The notes under the pieces: generated by a model
The model's database searches: none
Told to the model about the DNA's origin: nothing
Seen by the model: the letters and a program-made list of their open reading frames with translations, nothing else
Source of the DNA: Dehalococcoidia bacterium
GTDB taxonomy: Bacteria > Chloroflexota > Dehalococcoidia > UBA2979
Direction: 5' to 3'
Assembly (NCBI GenBank): GCA_030745285.1
Contig: JASLOV010000056.1
Location: 1 to 8,543 of the forward strand
DNA length: 8,543 nt
Position numbers and translations under genes: made by a program
Shown here: positions 1 through 7,068 of the stretch, one piece after another
How positions within the stretch are numbered: the stretch's first letter is position 1
How the letters are laid out: each line of letters starts with the position of its first letter

Positions 1-104
1 AGATCGTGCGCAGCGGCGATGCGGACCTCGCCCGACAAATCGAAGAACAGGGCTACGATCCGATTCTCGAATCCATCGCTGTCCCGGAGGGGGCCACACC
101 ATGA
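1..104 (+). CDS. sufC: SufC, C-terminal end only (Fe-S assembly ATPase)
   Basis: This is the last 33 codons of a gene that begins before the window, read in the frame starting at base 3. The peptide starts IVRSGDADLARQIEEQGYD and ends in a TGA at 102-104. The pattern 'G-x-I-V-x-S-G ... L-A-x-x-I-E-x-x-G-Y-D' is the usual C-terminal tail of SufC, the ABC-type ATPase that drives shape changes in the SufBCD scaffold in the cytoplasm. No Walker motifs are visible because they lie upstream. The TGA overlaps the sufB start codon as ATGA, which fits co-translation of SufC and SufB. The call rests on this tail plus position directly before sufB and sufD. Confidence 0.85.
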   Translation, partial: IVRSGDADLARQIEEQGYDPILESIAVPEGATP

Positions 105-1519
105 CCCAGGTCAACCCGGCCGCACACGACGTCGTCGGCGACTACGAGTGGGGCTTCCACGACGAGCAGAAGCCGCTCTTCATGGCCGAGCGCGGCCTGA
201 ACGAGGGAGTCGTCCGCACTATCTCGCAGCAGAAGGACGAGCCGGAGTGGATGCTCGAGTTCCGCCTCAACGCCCTCCGCACCTTCTACGAGAAGAGCGA
301 CCCCACCTGGGCCGGTGACGCGGAGCTGCTCGGCTCGATCGAGTTCGACAACATCCACTACTACGTCAAGCCCACCGACGGCGACGCCGCGGACTGGAAC
401 GACGTTCCCGAGTACATCAAGGACACCTTCGACAAGCTCGGCATCCCGGAGGCGGAGCGGCAGTTCCTCGCCGGCGCCGGCGCCCAGTACGACTCGGAAG
501 TCGTCTACCACAACATCCGCGAGGACCTGGCGAAGCAGGGCGTCGTCTTCCTGAGCATGGACCAGGGCCTGGCCGAGTACGAGGACATCGTCAAGGAGTA
601 CTTCGGCACAATCATCCCGCCCGGTGACAACCGCTACGCCGCGCTCAACTCCTCCGTCTGGTCCGGCGGCTCCTTCATCTACGTGCCCCCCGGCGTGCAC
701 CTGGACGTCCCCCTGCAGGCCTACTTCCGCATCAACACGGAGAACATGGGCCAGTTCGAGCGCACCCTGATCGTCGTCGACGAGGGCGCCTACGTGCACT
801 ACGTCGAAGGCTGCACCGCCCCGATCTACAGCTCGGATTCGCTGCATTCCGCCGTGGTCGAGATCGTGGCGAAGAAGGGCGCCCGGGTCCGCTACACGAC
901 CATCCAGAACTGGTCGAACAACGTCTACAACCTCGTCACCAAGCGCGCCTACGCCTACGAGGACGCCGTCGTCGAATGGGTCGATGGCAACATCGGCTCC
1001 AAGCTCACGATGAAGTACCCCTCCGTCTACCTCATGGGCGAGGGCGCACACGGCGAGATCCTCTCGCTGGCCTTCGCCGGCAACGGCCAGTACCAGGACA
1101 CCGGCGGCAAGGTCGTCCACGTCGCCCCCAACACCTCGTCGGCGATCGTCGCCAAGTCCGTCTCGCGCGGCACCGGCCGCACCTCATACCGCGGCCTGCT
1201 CAAGGTCTACGACGGCGCGGAGCAGTCCACCTCCACCGTGCGCTGCGACGCCCTGTTGCTCGATGAGAACTCGCGCTCTGACACCTACCCGACGATGGAG
1301 GTGGACGAGGAGCGCGTCACGATCGGCCACGAGGCCTCGGTCTCCAAGCTCGGCGAGGACCAGCTCTTCTACCTGATGTCCCGCGGCATCTCCGAGGAAG
1401 AGGCCGCGAAGATGGTGGTGAATGGCTTCGTTGAACCGATCGTCAAGGAACTGCCGATGGAGTACGCGATCGAACTCAACCGCCTGATCGAGCTGCAGAT
1501 GGAAGGCTCCGTCGGCTAG
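101..1519 (+). CDS. sufB: SufB, scaffold subunit of the SufBCD Fe-S assembly complex
   Basis: The 472-residue product is full length for SufB (roughly 465 to 495). With SufD and SufC it forms the cytoplasmic scaffold on which Fe-S clusters are built. The N-terminal third holds the typical GFHDEQKPLF and EPEWMLEFRLNALRTF segments (about 19-62). The beta-helix core follows, with SFIYVPPGVHLDVPLQAYFR (201-220) and the YVEGCTAPIYSSDSLHS stretch (234-250). The C-terminal region has GHEASVSKLGEDQLFY (409-424). Cys238 matches the sulfur-accepting Cys254 of E. coli SufB. Cys382, followed by the His410-Glu411 pair, matches the Cys405/Glu434 region at the SufB-SufD interface. These are the only two cysteines in the protein, so the N-terminal cysteine cluster of E. 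coli SufB is absent. A GGAGGGG Shine-Dalgarno at 86-92 precedes the ATG, which overlaps the sufC stop by 4 bases. Confidence 0.97.
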   Translation: MTQVNPAAHDVVGDYEWGFHDEQKPLFMAERGLNEGVVRTISQQKDEPEWMLEFRLNALRTFYEKSDPTWAGDAELLGSIEFDNIHYYVKPTDGDAADWNDVPEYIKDTFDKLGIPEAERQFLAGAGAQYDSEVVYHNIREDLAKQGVVFLSMDQGLAEYEDIVKEYFGTIIPPGDNRYAALNSSVWSGGSFIYVPPGVHLDVPLQAYFRINTENMGQFERTLIVVDEGAYVHYVEGCTAPIYSSDSLHSAVVEIVAKKGARVRYTTIQNWSNNVYNLVTKRAYAYEDAVVEWVDGNIGSKLTMKYPSVYLMGEGAHGEILSLAFAGNGQYQDTGGKVVHVAPNTSSAIVAKSVSRGTGRTSYRGLLKVYDGAEQSTSTVRCDALLLDENSRSDTYPTMEVDEERVTIGHEASVSKLGEDQLFYLMSRGISEEEAAKMVVNGFVEPIVKELPMEYAIELNRLIELQMEGSVG

Positions 1520-1603
1520 CCCGAAGACCGTGACCACCCCAGAGAGACACCAACTCCAGTGACGCAGGCTTCCGTGACACCAGCCGCAGAGACAGGAACC
1601 GAG

Positions 1604-2845
1604 ATGGCGACCCCCGCCACCGTCGCCGACGGATACGACGAGGCCTCGGTGGCCGGGGCGTCCGCCGCCCGCGACGAGCCCGATTGGCTGCGCGAGCGAC
1701 GGGCCGAAGCGGCTCGCGCCTTCGCGGCCATGCCGAACCCGTCGCCGGCCTCGCGGCTCTGGAAGTACACGGACGTGACGGCCTTCGACTTCGCCCTCTT
1801 CCCCCCCGCCAGCGCCGCGATCTCGCTCAGCGGTGACGTCCCCGAGGGCTCCTCGGAGTATCCCGGCGCGGTCACCACGCTGAGAGCGGCCGTCGAGCAG
1901 TGGCCCGATGTCCCTCGCTCGGACGTCGGCAAGCTCGTCCCCTCGACCGAGGGCAAGTTCGTGGCGGCGAACGCGGCGCTCTGGGACGAGGGCGTCTACA
2001 TCCATGTCCCCCGGGGCGTGACCTGCGACTCGCCCATCATCGTCGACATCGACGCCACCGCGTTGCCCGAGGCGGCGATCTTCCCCCGGGTGCTCGTGCT
2101 CGCCGGCGAGCAGGCGGAAGTCACCATCGTGCTGCGACTGCGCTCCGGCGAGACCCCGCTGCTCGTCTCCGGGGTGATCGAGCTCTACGCCCACGACTCC
2201 TCCCGTGTCCGCCTCCTGACCGATGAGCGCTGGGGCGGGCAGACGCAGGACTTCACGACGGTCCGCAGCCTGCTCGGCCGCGACGCCGACGCCCGCATCG
2301 CGACCATCGCGCTCGGCGGCCAGCTCATCAAGCAGACTGTCGAGGCCCGGCTCGCCGGCGAGGGCGCGAACTCCGTGATCCACGGCATCGCCCTCGGCGA
2401 CCTCGACCAGCAGTTCGACTTCGTCACGCTGCAGGATCACGAGGGCCCGCGCACGACCTCGGACGTGGCGATCAAAGCCGCCCTGGCCGGCGCCTCCCGC
2501 AACATCTACTACGGCATCACCCGCGTCGAAGAGAGCGCGAAGGGAGCGGAGGCCAACCAGGAGAACCGCAACCTGCTGCTCTCCGCCAACTCCAAGGCCG
2601 ACTCCGACCCGGTGCTGGAAATCCTCACCTCGGACGTCATCCGCTGCGGGCACGCCGCCGCGGTCGGTCCCGTCGACCAGGAGGCGCTGTTCTATCTCCA
2701 GGCACGCGGACTGGACTATCGTGCAGCCTTGAAGCTGCTCGTGCAGGGGTTCTTCCAGAGCGTCGCCGGCGTGATGGGGCTGCCCGAGCTCGAAGAGGAG
2801 CTGGCCGAGGCGGTGACCGCGAAGCTCGCCACGGCAGAGCTGTAG
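1604..2845 (+). CDS. sufD: SufD, partner scaffold subunit of SufBCD
   Basis: SufD is a SufB paralogue that pairs with SufB and SufC to form the assembly scaffold. The 413-residue product shows an N-terminal helical part (EPDWLRERRAEAARAF, about 25-40), the WKYTDVTAFDF motif (53-63), IHVPRGVTCDSP in the beta-helix (133-144), and a C-terminal block with CGHAAAVGPVDQEALFYLQARG (about 348-369). His350 corresponds to E. coli SufD His360, an interface residue needed for cluster building, and Cys348 to its Cys358. I chose ATG 1604 over an in-frame GTG at 1559. An AGGAA sits 5 bases upstream of 1604, whereas only weak purine runs precede 1559. The 15 codons between them also end in A or T far more often than the codons after 1604. 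The GTG start would add 15 poorly conserved-looking residues. A further in-frame GTG lies at 1574. Confidence 0.93.
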   Translation: MATPATVADGYDEASVAGASAARDEPDWLRERRAEAARAFAAMPNPSPASRLWKYTDVTAFDFALFPPASAAISLSGDVPEGSSEYPGAVTTLRAAVEQWPDVPRSDVGKLVPSTEGKFVAANAALWDEGVYIHVPRGVTCDSPIIVDIDATALPEAAIFPRVLVLAGEQAEVTIVLRLRSGETPLLVSGVIELYAHDSSRVRLLTDERWGGQTQDFTTVRSLLGRDADARIATIALGGQLIKQTVEARLAGEGANSVIHGIALGDLDQQFDFVTLQDHEGPRTTSDVAIKAALAGASRNIYYGITRVEESAKGAEANQENRNLLLSANSKADSDPVLEILTSDVIRCGHAAAVGPVDQEALFYLQARGLDYRAALKLLVQGFFQSVAGVMGLPELEEELAEAVTAKLATAEL

Positions 2846-2881
2846 CCGGTCGCAGTAGGGTGATAGCGGAGTCGTAGCGCC

Positions 2882-3202
2882 ATGGCGAAAGAACGCGTCG
2901 CTGACCTCTCGTTCGTCGGTGAAGGCGAAGTCCGGGTCGTGACCTGCGCGGGCGGACGGCGCTTCGCGCTCAGCAACGTCGATGGCGAGTTCTTCGCCAT
3001 CGACGACGTCTGCAGCCACGACGAAGGACCGCTGGGCGAAGGCACGCTGGTCCGCGGCCGCATCGTCTGCCCCCGCCACGGCGCATCGTTCGACCCGCAA
3101 ACCGGCGCGGCGCTGACGTTGCCGGCCGTGCGCGCCGTCGCCACCTACGAGGTCACGGTCGAGGGCGACGACGTCTTCATCGAGTGCGGAGACGAGGCGT
3201 GA
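2882..3202 (+). CDS. Rieske-type [2Fe-2S] ferredoxin within the suf operon
   Basis: The product is a 106-residue, single-domain Rieske protein. The two cluster-binding loops are CSHDEGPLGEG (Cys44, His46) and CPRHGASFD (Cys63, His66), so all four Cys2His2 ligands are present. It has no signal peptide or membrane segment, so it is a soluble cytoplasmic protein resembling the ferredoxin subunits of aromatic-ring dioxygenases (BphA3 type) and NirD-like proteins. No oxygenase or reductase gene is nearby. Instead it lies 36 bases after sufD and overlaps sufS by 4 bases (GTGA). This placement suggests a role in Fe-S assembly, possibly as an electron donor for persulfide or iron reduction on SufBCD, but no such function is shown here. 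A GGAG at 2868-2871, 10 bases before the ATG, serves as a ribosome binding site. The family call is firm; the role is inference. Confidence 0.92.
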   Translation: MAKERVADLSFVGEGEVRVVTCAGGRRFALSNVDGEFFAIDDVCSHDEGPLGEGTLVRGRIVCPRHGASFDPQTGAALTLPAVRAVATYEVTVEGDDVFIECGDEA

Positions 3203-4455
3203 CCGCCTCCAACGGCGGGCTCGACCTGGCGTCGATCCGGCGCGACTTCCCCGTGTTGCGGCGAGAAGTGCACGACGGTGTCCCGCTCGTCTACCTCGAC
3301 AACGCCGCGACATCGCAGAAGCCGGTGCAGGTGATCGCCGAGATCACCCGCTACTACCGCGACTCCAACGCCAACATCCATCGCGGCGTGCACTCCCTCT
3401 CACAGGAAGCCACCGGACAGTACGAGGCGGCGCGCGACAAGGTCGCCGCCTTCATCAACGCACCCTCATCCTCCGAGGTGATCTTCACGAAGAACACCTC
3501 GGAGTCGCTCAACCTGGTCGCGCATGCCTGGGGCCGCGCCCACCTGAAGGCAGGCGACGAGGTGGTGCTCTCCGAGATCGAGCACCACTCCAACATCGTG
3601 CCCTGGCAGATACTGCGCGACGAACGCGGCATCGTGCTGAAGTTCATCCCCATGCTGCCCGACGGCACGCTCGATCTCGCCGAGGCGAAACGGCTGATCA
3701 CCGACCGTACCCGCCTGCTGGGCGTCACCCAGATGTCGAACGCCCTCGGCACGATCGTGCCGGTGCATGAGCTGACCGCCCTCGCGCACGAACACGGCGC
3801 GCTCGTGCTGATCGACGGCGCCCAGAGCGTGCCCCACATGGCGGTCGATGTGCAGGAGCTGGACGCGGACTTCCTCGCCTTCTCCGGGCACAAGATGCTC
3901 GGCCCCACCGGCGTCGGCGTGCTCTGGGGGCGGATGTCGGTGCTGGAGCAGATGCAGCCGTTCCTCGGCGGCGGCGAGATGATCCTGACGGTCACGCTCG
4001 ATGAGTCGACCTGGAACGAGATCCCGGCGCGGTTCGAGGCGGGCACGCCCAACATCGCCGGCGTCATCGCCTTCGGCGCGGCGATCGACTACCTCGGCCG
4101 CCTCGGCATGGACCGCATCCGCGCGCACGAGATCGAACTCGTCGACTACGCGATGGGGCGCATTGGCGACATTCCCGGCATCACTGTCTTCGGTCCGCCC
4201 AACCCCCGTCAGCGCGGCGGCGTCGTCTCCTTCGACCTCGAAGGCGTGCATCCACACGATGTCGGGCAGGTGCTGGACAGCCGCGGCGTGGCGGTGCGTA
4301 CCGGCCACCACTGCGCCCAGCCGGTGATGGCGAAGCTCGATGTCCCCGCCACCGCGCGCGCCTCCTTCTACATCTACAACACGATCGAAGAGGTCGATGC
4401 GCTGGCCGAAGCGATCCACGAGGCCTCGCGGTTCTTCGGCAACGGCCATGCCTGA
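3199..4455 (+). CDS. sufS: SufS, group II cysteine desulfurase
   Basis: SufS is a PLP enzyme that removes sulfur from L-cysteine, giving alanine and an enzyme-bound persulfide passed on to SufU. The 418-residue product is close to the usual length of about 405 to 420. It shows VYLDNAATSQKP (31-42), NANIHRGVHSLS (58-69), the EIEHHSNIVPWQ segment with the PLP-stacking histidine (126-137), the LIDGAQSVPHM cofactor-aspartate motif (204-214) and SGHKMLGPTGVG with the Schiff-base lysine Lys232. The catalytic loop RTGHHCAQP carries Cys372, equivalent to Cys364 of E. coli SufS. Its short form identifies group II (SufS/CsdA) rather than group I (IscS/NifS). I chose GTG 3199, which overlaps the Rieske stop as GTGA and has GGAG 7 bases upstream. 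A GTG at 3184 would add five residues but has no Shine-Dalgarno. The end overlaps sufU by 8 bases. Confidence 0.96.
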   Translation: MTASNGGLDLASIRRDFPVLRREVHDGVPLVYLDNAATSQKPVQVIAEITRYYRDSNANIHRGVHSLSQEATGQYEAARDKVAAFINAPSSSEVIFTKNTSESLNLVAHAWGRAHLKAGDEVVLSEIEHHSNIVPWQILRDERGIVLKFIPMLPDGTLDLAEAKRLITDRTRLLGVTQMSNALGTIVPVHELTALAHEHGALVLIDGAQSVPHMAVDVQELDADFLAFSGHKMLGPTGVGVLWGRMSVLEQMQPFLGGGEMILTVTLDESTWNEIPARFEAGTPNIAGVIAFGAAIDYLGRLGMDRIRAHEIELVDYAMGRIGDIPGITVFGPPNPRQRGGVVSFDLEGVHPHDVGQVLDSRGVAVRTGHHCAQPVMAKLDVPATARASFYIYNTIEEVDALAEAIHEASRFFGNGHA

Positions 4456-4978
4456 CCCCGCTTCCGGGTCGGCGGGCGCATCGGGCACGTCAGGCGCGCC
4501 CGATGTCGGTCTCGACGACCTCTACCGTGACATCCTGCTCGACCACTACCGCAGCCCCCGCAACCACGGGCAACTCGACGAGCGCGCGACCCACGGCGCG
4601 GATGGCTCGAACCCGCTCTGCGGCGACGAGCTGCGTGTCGAGCTCGCCGTGGAGGACGGCGCCATCGCTGATGTGGCGATCGACGGGCGCGGCTGCTCTA
4701 TCTCGCAGGCGTCCGCCTCGATGATGTCCGTCTACGTGCGCGAGCGGGGGACGGACGAGGCGCTGAGGGCGGTCGAGACCTTTCAGCAGATGATGGTGGC
4801 GGGCGAGACGCCCCCCGAGGACTTCGCTGACATCGAGGCGCTGATGGGCGTCGCGAAGTTCCCCGTGCGCGTGAAGTGCGCCTCGCTTGCGTGGAAGACG
4901 CTCGAACAGGCACTGACCTCGTCGAACGGCCCGGAGTCGGCCGTTACGACGGACGAAAGGAGCATGGGCGATGACTGA
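4448..4978 (+). CDS. sufU: SufU, zinc-dependent sulfurtransferase partner of SufS
   Basis: SufU accepts the persulfide sulfur from SufS and hands it to SufBCD, which fits the absence of SufE from this operon. The 176-residue product contains LDDLYRDILLDHYRSPRNHG (22-41), NPLCGDELRV (55-64), GRGCSISQAS (80-89) and VRVKCASLAWKTLEQAL (140-156). Cys58, Asp60, Cys83 and Cys144 match the zinc ligands Cys41, Asp43, Cys66 and Cys128 of B. subtilis SufU. The insert between the second and third cysteines is the length expected for SufU rather than IscU. The first 20 or so residues are a Ser/Gly/Ala/Pro-rich stretch not typical of the family. The ATG at 4448 is the only in-frame start upstream of the conserved domain. 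It lies inside the end of sufS without a clear Shine-Dalgarno, so translation probably depends on termination of sufS. The 3' end overlaps sufT by 8 bases. Confidence 0.95.
   Translation: MPDPASGSAGASGTSGAPDVGLDDLYRDILLDHYRSPRNHGQLDERATHGADGSNPLCGDELRVELAVEDGAIADVAIDGRGCSISQASASMMSVYVRERGTDEALRAVETFQQMMVAGETPPEDFADIEALMGVAKFPVRVKCASLAWKTLEQALTSSNGPESAVTTDERSMGDD
4957..4962 (+). promoter_or_regulatory. Ribosome binding site of sufT
   Basis: AAGGAG, close to the consensus, lies 8 bases before the sufT ATG and within the coding sequence of sufU. It fixes the sufT start and suggests that the last operon gene can be initiated independently of, as well as coupled to, sufU. Confidence 0.75.
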
Positions 4979-5291
4979 CGTGAAGCGCCCCAACGCCGAG
5001 GACATCCTCAAGGCGATCCAGGAGGTCGAGGACCCTGAGCTGCGCATGAGCATCGTCGAACTCGGCCTGATCTACGGCGTCGAGATCGACGGCGATGGTC
5101 TGGTCAACATCGACATGACGCTCACCAGCCCGGCCTGCCCGGTGGGCCCGATGCTTCAGGGCCAGACCTACCACGTCGTCATGCAGATGGACGGCGTCGA
5201 AGACGTCGAGGTCAACCTCGTCTGGGACCCCCCCTGGGACCCGAAGACGATGGCCGCTGAAGACGTCAAGATGATGCTGGGTATCTGGTAG
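4971..5291 (+). CDS. sufT: SufT-like MIP18/DUF59 Fe-S maturation factor
   Basis: This 106-residue protein is a single MIP18 (DUF59) domain. SufT-type members help with maturation or delivery of Fe-S clusters, and related domains occur in PaaD and eukaryotic MIP18/CIA2. The features visible are the EVEDPELRMSIVELGLIYGV segment (18-37) with the Asp21-Pro22-Glu23 motif, the LTSPACPVGPM segment (51-61) with the single conserved Cys56, and the VWDPPWDP motif near the C-terminus, which is typical of suf-operon members. It is the last gene of the operon and overlaps sufU by 8 bases. A strong AAGGAG at 4957-4962, 8 bases before the ATG and inside sufU, shows that it also has its own ribosome binding site. 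The family is clear; the sufT symbol rests on context, since PaaD-like relatives share the domain. Confidence 0.9.
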   Translation: MTDVKRPNAEDILKAIQEVEDPELRMSIVELGLIYGVEIDGDGLVNIDMTLTSPACPVGPMLQGQTYHVVMQMDGVEDVEVNLVWDPPWDPKTMAAEDVKMMLGIW

Positions 5292-5328
5292 CCGCCCCGG
5301 AAGACCGGCCTCGCTTGCCGGCGGCGGC
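5291..5328 (+). terminator. Possible hairpin terminator after sufT
   Basis: Immediately after the sufT stop, CCGGC at 5305-5309 can pair with GCCGG at 5317-5321 around a 7-base loop. The flanking GCCGCC at 5291-5296 can pair with GGCGGC at 5323-5328, with a one-sided bulge. No T-run follows, so it is not a standard intrinsic terminator. In so GC-rich a genome such pairing can also arise by chance. Confidence 0.35.
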
Positions 5329-5370
5329 CTGAATTACTCCCTCGCTAGCCTTCGCCCTCTGGCCCCTGCA

Positions 5371-5400
5371 TTGGCGTCACGGCCCGGTGCTTCCTACGAT
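5371..5400 (+). promoter_or_regulatory. Weak sigma-70-like promoter candidate before the binding-protein gene
   Basis: TTGGCG (5371-5376) and TACGAT (5395-5400) each match the -35 and -10 consensus at four of six positions, with an 18-base spacer. A start near 5407 would leave a leader of about 26 bases before the ATG at 5433. If real, it would make this gene independent of the suf operon. The matches are modest. Confidence 0.3.
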
Positions 5401-5432
5401 GTTCTGCCGCAGACTCGCGTTGGACCGTCTCG

Positions 5433-7046
5433 ATGCCGCCGCCGCAGCCACCGCAGCCCGCCCGCTATAGCCGCCGAGAGGCGCTGCGCCTCGGCGTCGG
5501 CGCCGTCGGCGCCGCGTTCTTCGTCGCCTGTGGCGGCGACGAGTTGCCCGCGCCGCCGAGCGCCCCCCGACTCTCCCTGATCGACCGGTACGCACGCGAG
5601 AGCGGCGAGCGTGGCGGGGTGCTTCGCCTGGGCACCGTCCGAGGAATGGGCCGCAGCGAAACGGCCTGGCCCTTCATCTACTCGCCGCTGCTCGGCCTCG
5701 ACCCCCGATCCAACCTGATGTACGGCGACCTCGCCGCAACGCTCGAGCTGCGTGACCCGCTGACCCTGGCCATCACGCTGCGGCCCGAGCTGCGCTTCCA
5801 CCCCGACGAGCGGTCGCTGGCGGCCGCCCTCACCTCCGACGACGTGCGCCGCGAGTTCGAGACCCGCGCCGCCGCGGGCGAGTTCGTCTTCAGCGAGGTG
5901 GTCGAGCGCGTCGAGACCCCGGACTTCGCCACCCTCGTACTTCACCTGCGTGCCCCCTTCGGGCTGCTGATCGACACGCTCGCGGATGCCCGCGCCGCCG
6001 GTATCCGCTCGGAGGCGCGGTCCCCCGTCACGGGCGAGCCGCTGGGCAGCGGCCCCTTCGTCACCGCCCTGCGCGAGCTGGCCGGCGACGCCCTCGGCCG
6101 CAACGAGCTCTACCACCACAACGGCTACCCGCTGCTGGACGGTGTCTCGCTGCTCGAGGTCGAAGACGAACTCGCGCTCACCGAAGCGTTCGTGGCCGGT
6201 GACATCGACCACCTGGACGGCGTCGTCGAATACGCCCCCGAGGGACAGGTCGTGCTCGAGCGCCCCGGTTTCGGCATGCTCGGCCTCGGGCTCTCACTGC
6301 TGGGCGAAAAGGCCGGTCAGCGCGTCCGATTCGTGGCTCCCTTCCAGGATGGGCGCGTACGCCGCGCGCTATCGATGGCGATCGACCGTGTCGATCTGGC
6401 CGAACGCTTCGACGGGTCGGTCAGCGGCCCGGTCGGCCCCGCCCACCGGGCGGATGCGCTCCCCGACACCGAACTCGCGGCCGATCCGCTCTACACGCAC
6501 GACCCCGAGGAGGCCCGCCGTCTGCTCGATGCCGCCGGGGCGTCCGACCTGGCCATCCGCATCCAGACGCCGACCGATGAACGCCCGCGGGCGCTGGCGA
6601 AGGCGCTGGAAGAGCAGCTCAACGACGGTGGCTTCGACGCCCTCCTGCTCGTGCAGGAACCGCGCGACTGGGGGCGTGCCTTCGACGCCGGGGACTTCGA
6701 GACGACCGTGCTGGACCTGACCGACCTGGCGACCCCGGACCTCGGACTGCGCCTCCATAGCTCGACCGGCATCGATGGCGCCTTCTCGCCGTGGGGCTAC
6801 TCCAACCCCCGCTACGACTCGGCCGTGCGCGACGCCCTCGGCGAGATCGACCCCTCGTTGCGGGCGGAACGCTCGCGTGCCGCCCAGCGACTGCTGCTCG
6901 ACGATGTCCCCGCGATGTTCCCGCTCGTCGTCCCGACGGAGCGTGTCTCGCTCAGGCGCGCCCTTGCCGGCTTCGAGTTCGACGCCTACCGCTTCAACGA
7001 TGGCTGGCTGGCGCCGCGCTGGTCGCTCACCCGGAGCGGCCGTTAG
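5433..7046 (+). CDS. ABC transporter substrate-binding lipoprotein, family 5 (peptide/nickel type)
   Basis: The 537-residue product looks like an extracytoplasmic solute-binding protein of the SBP_bac_5 (DppA/OppA-like) family. It would be anchored by lipid to the outer face of the membrane. The N-terminus has YSRREALRL (12-20), resembling a Tat twin-arginine motif (Arg14-Arg15). A hydrophobic stretch (about 20-32) follows, then FVAC-GG with Cys33 as the likely lipidated residue; Phe at the -3 position is less common than Leu. Family features include the LRPELRFHP...LTSDDVRREFE region, GSGPF near 205, RRALSMAIDR at 310-319, and a C-terminal lobe with GYSNPRYDSAVRDAL. The ligand cannot be told from the sequence. 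No permease or ATPase gene is adjacent in the window, so its transporter is probably encoded elsewhere or downstream copies were lost. Only a weak GGA, 8 bases before the ATG, serves as Shine-Dalgarno. Confidence 0.85.
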   Translation: MPPPQPPQPARYSRREALRLGVGAVGAAFFVACGGDELPAPPSAPRLSLIDRYARESGERGGVLRLGTVRGMGRSETAWPFIYSPLLGLDPRSNLMYGDLAATLELRDPLTLAITLRPELRFHPDERSLAAALTSDDVRREFETRAAAGEFVFSEVVERVETPDFATLVLHLRAPFGLLIDTLADARAAGIRSEARSPVTGEPLGSGPFVTALRELAGDALGRNELYHHNGYPLLDGVSLLEVEDELALTEAFVAGDIDHLDGVVEYAPEGQVVLERPGFGMLGLGLSLLGEKAGQRVRFVAPFQDGRVRRALSMAIDRVDLAERFDGSVSGPVGPAHRADALPDTELAADPLYTHDPEEARRLLDAAGASDLAIRIQTPTDERPRALAKALEEQLNDGGFDALLLVQEPRDWGRAFDAGDFETTVLDLTDLATPDLGLRLHSSTGIDGAFSPWGYSNPRYDSAVRDALGEIDPSLRAERSRAAQRLLLDDVPAMFPLVVPTERVSLRRALAGFEFDAYRFNDGWLAPRWSLTRSGR

Positions 7047-7052
7047 CGTCGG

Positions 7053-7068
7053 TGGCGGCACTCCGCCA
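7053..7068. terminator. Short GC hairpin between convergent genes
   Basis: TGGCGG (7053-7058), loop CACT, and CCGCCA (7063-7068) form a perfect 6-bp stem. It fills most of the 24-base gap between the binding-protein stop and the glcF stop on the other strand. Being a perfect inverted repeat, it would fold in both transcripts and could act as a bidirectional terminator. It lacks a T-run on either side, so its strength is uncertain. Confidence 0.4.

Noticed and set aside
53..1120. A 355-codon open frame on the minus strand opposite sufB
   Set aside because: The Val/Asp/Gly/Leu-rich translation has no domain pattern and mirrors the codon-position bias of sufB.
3184..3198. GTG 3184 as the sufS start
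   Set aside because: It has no Shine-Dalgarno, while GTG 3199 has GGAG at a good distance and a classic GTGA overlap.
1184..3313. A 709-codon open frame on the minus strand across sufB, sufD and the Rieske gene
   Set aside because: It is antisense to three well-recognised genes. Its Arg/Ala/Gly/Asp-rich product matches no family I know, as expected when stop codons are rare in GC-rich DNA.
3466..4488. A 340-codon open frame on the minus strand opposite sufS
   Set aside because: Antisense shadow of sufS with His/Arg/Glu-rich low-information sequence and no recognisable motif.
5394..6212. A 272-codon open frame on the minus strand opposite the binding-protein gene
   Set aside because: Antisense shadow; the plus strand has a signal peptide and family motifs, and the minus product has none.
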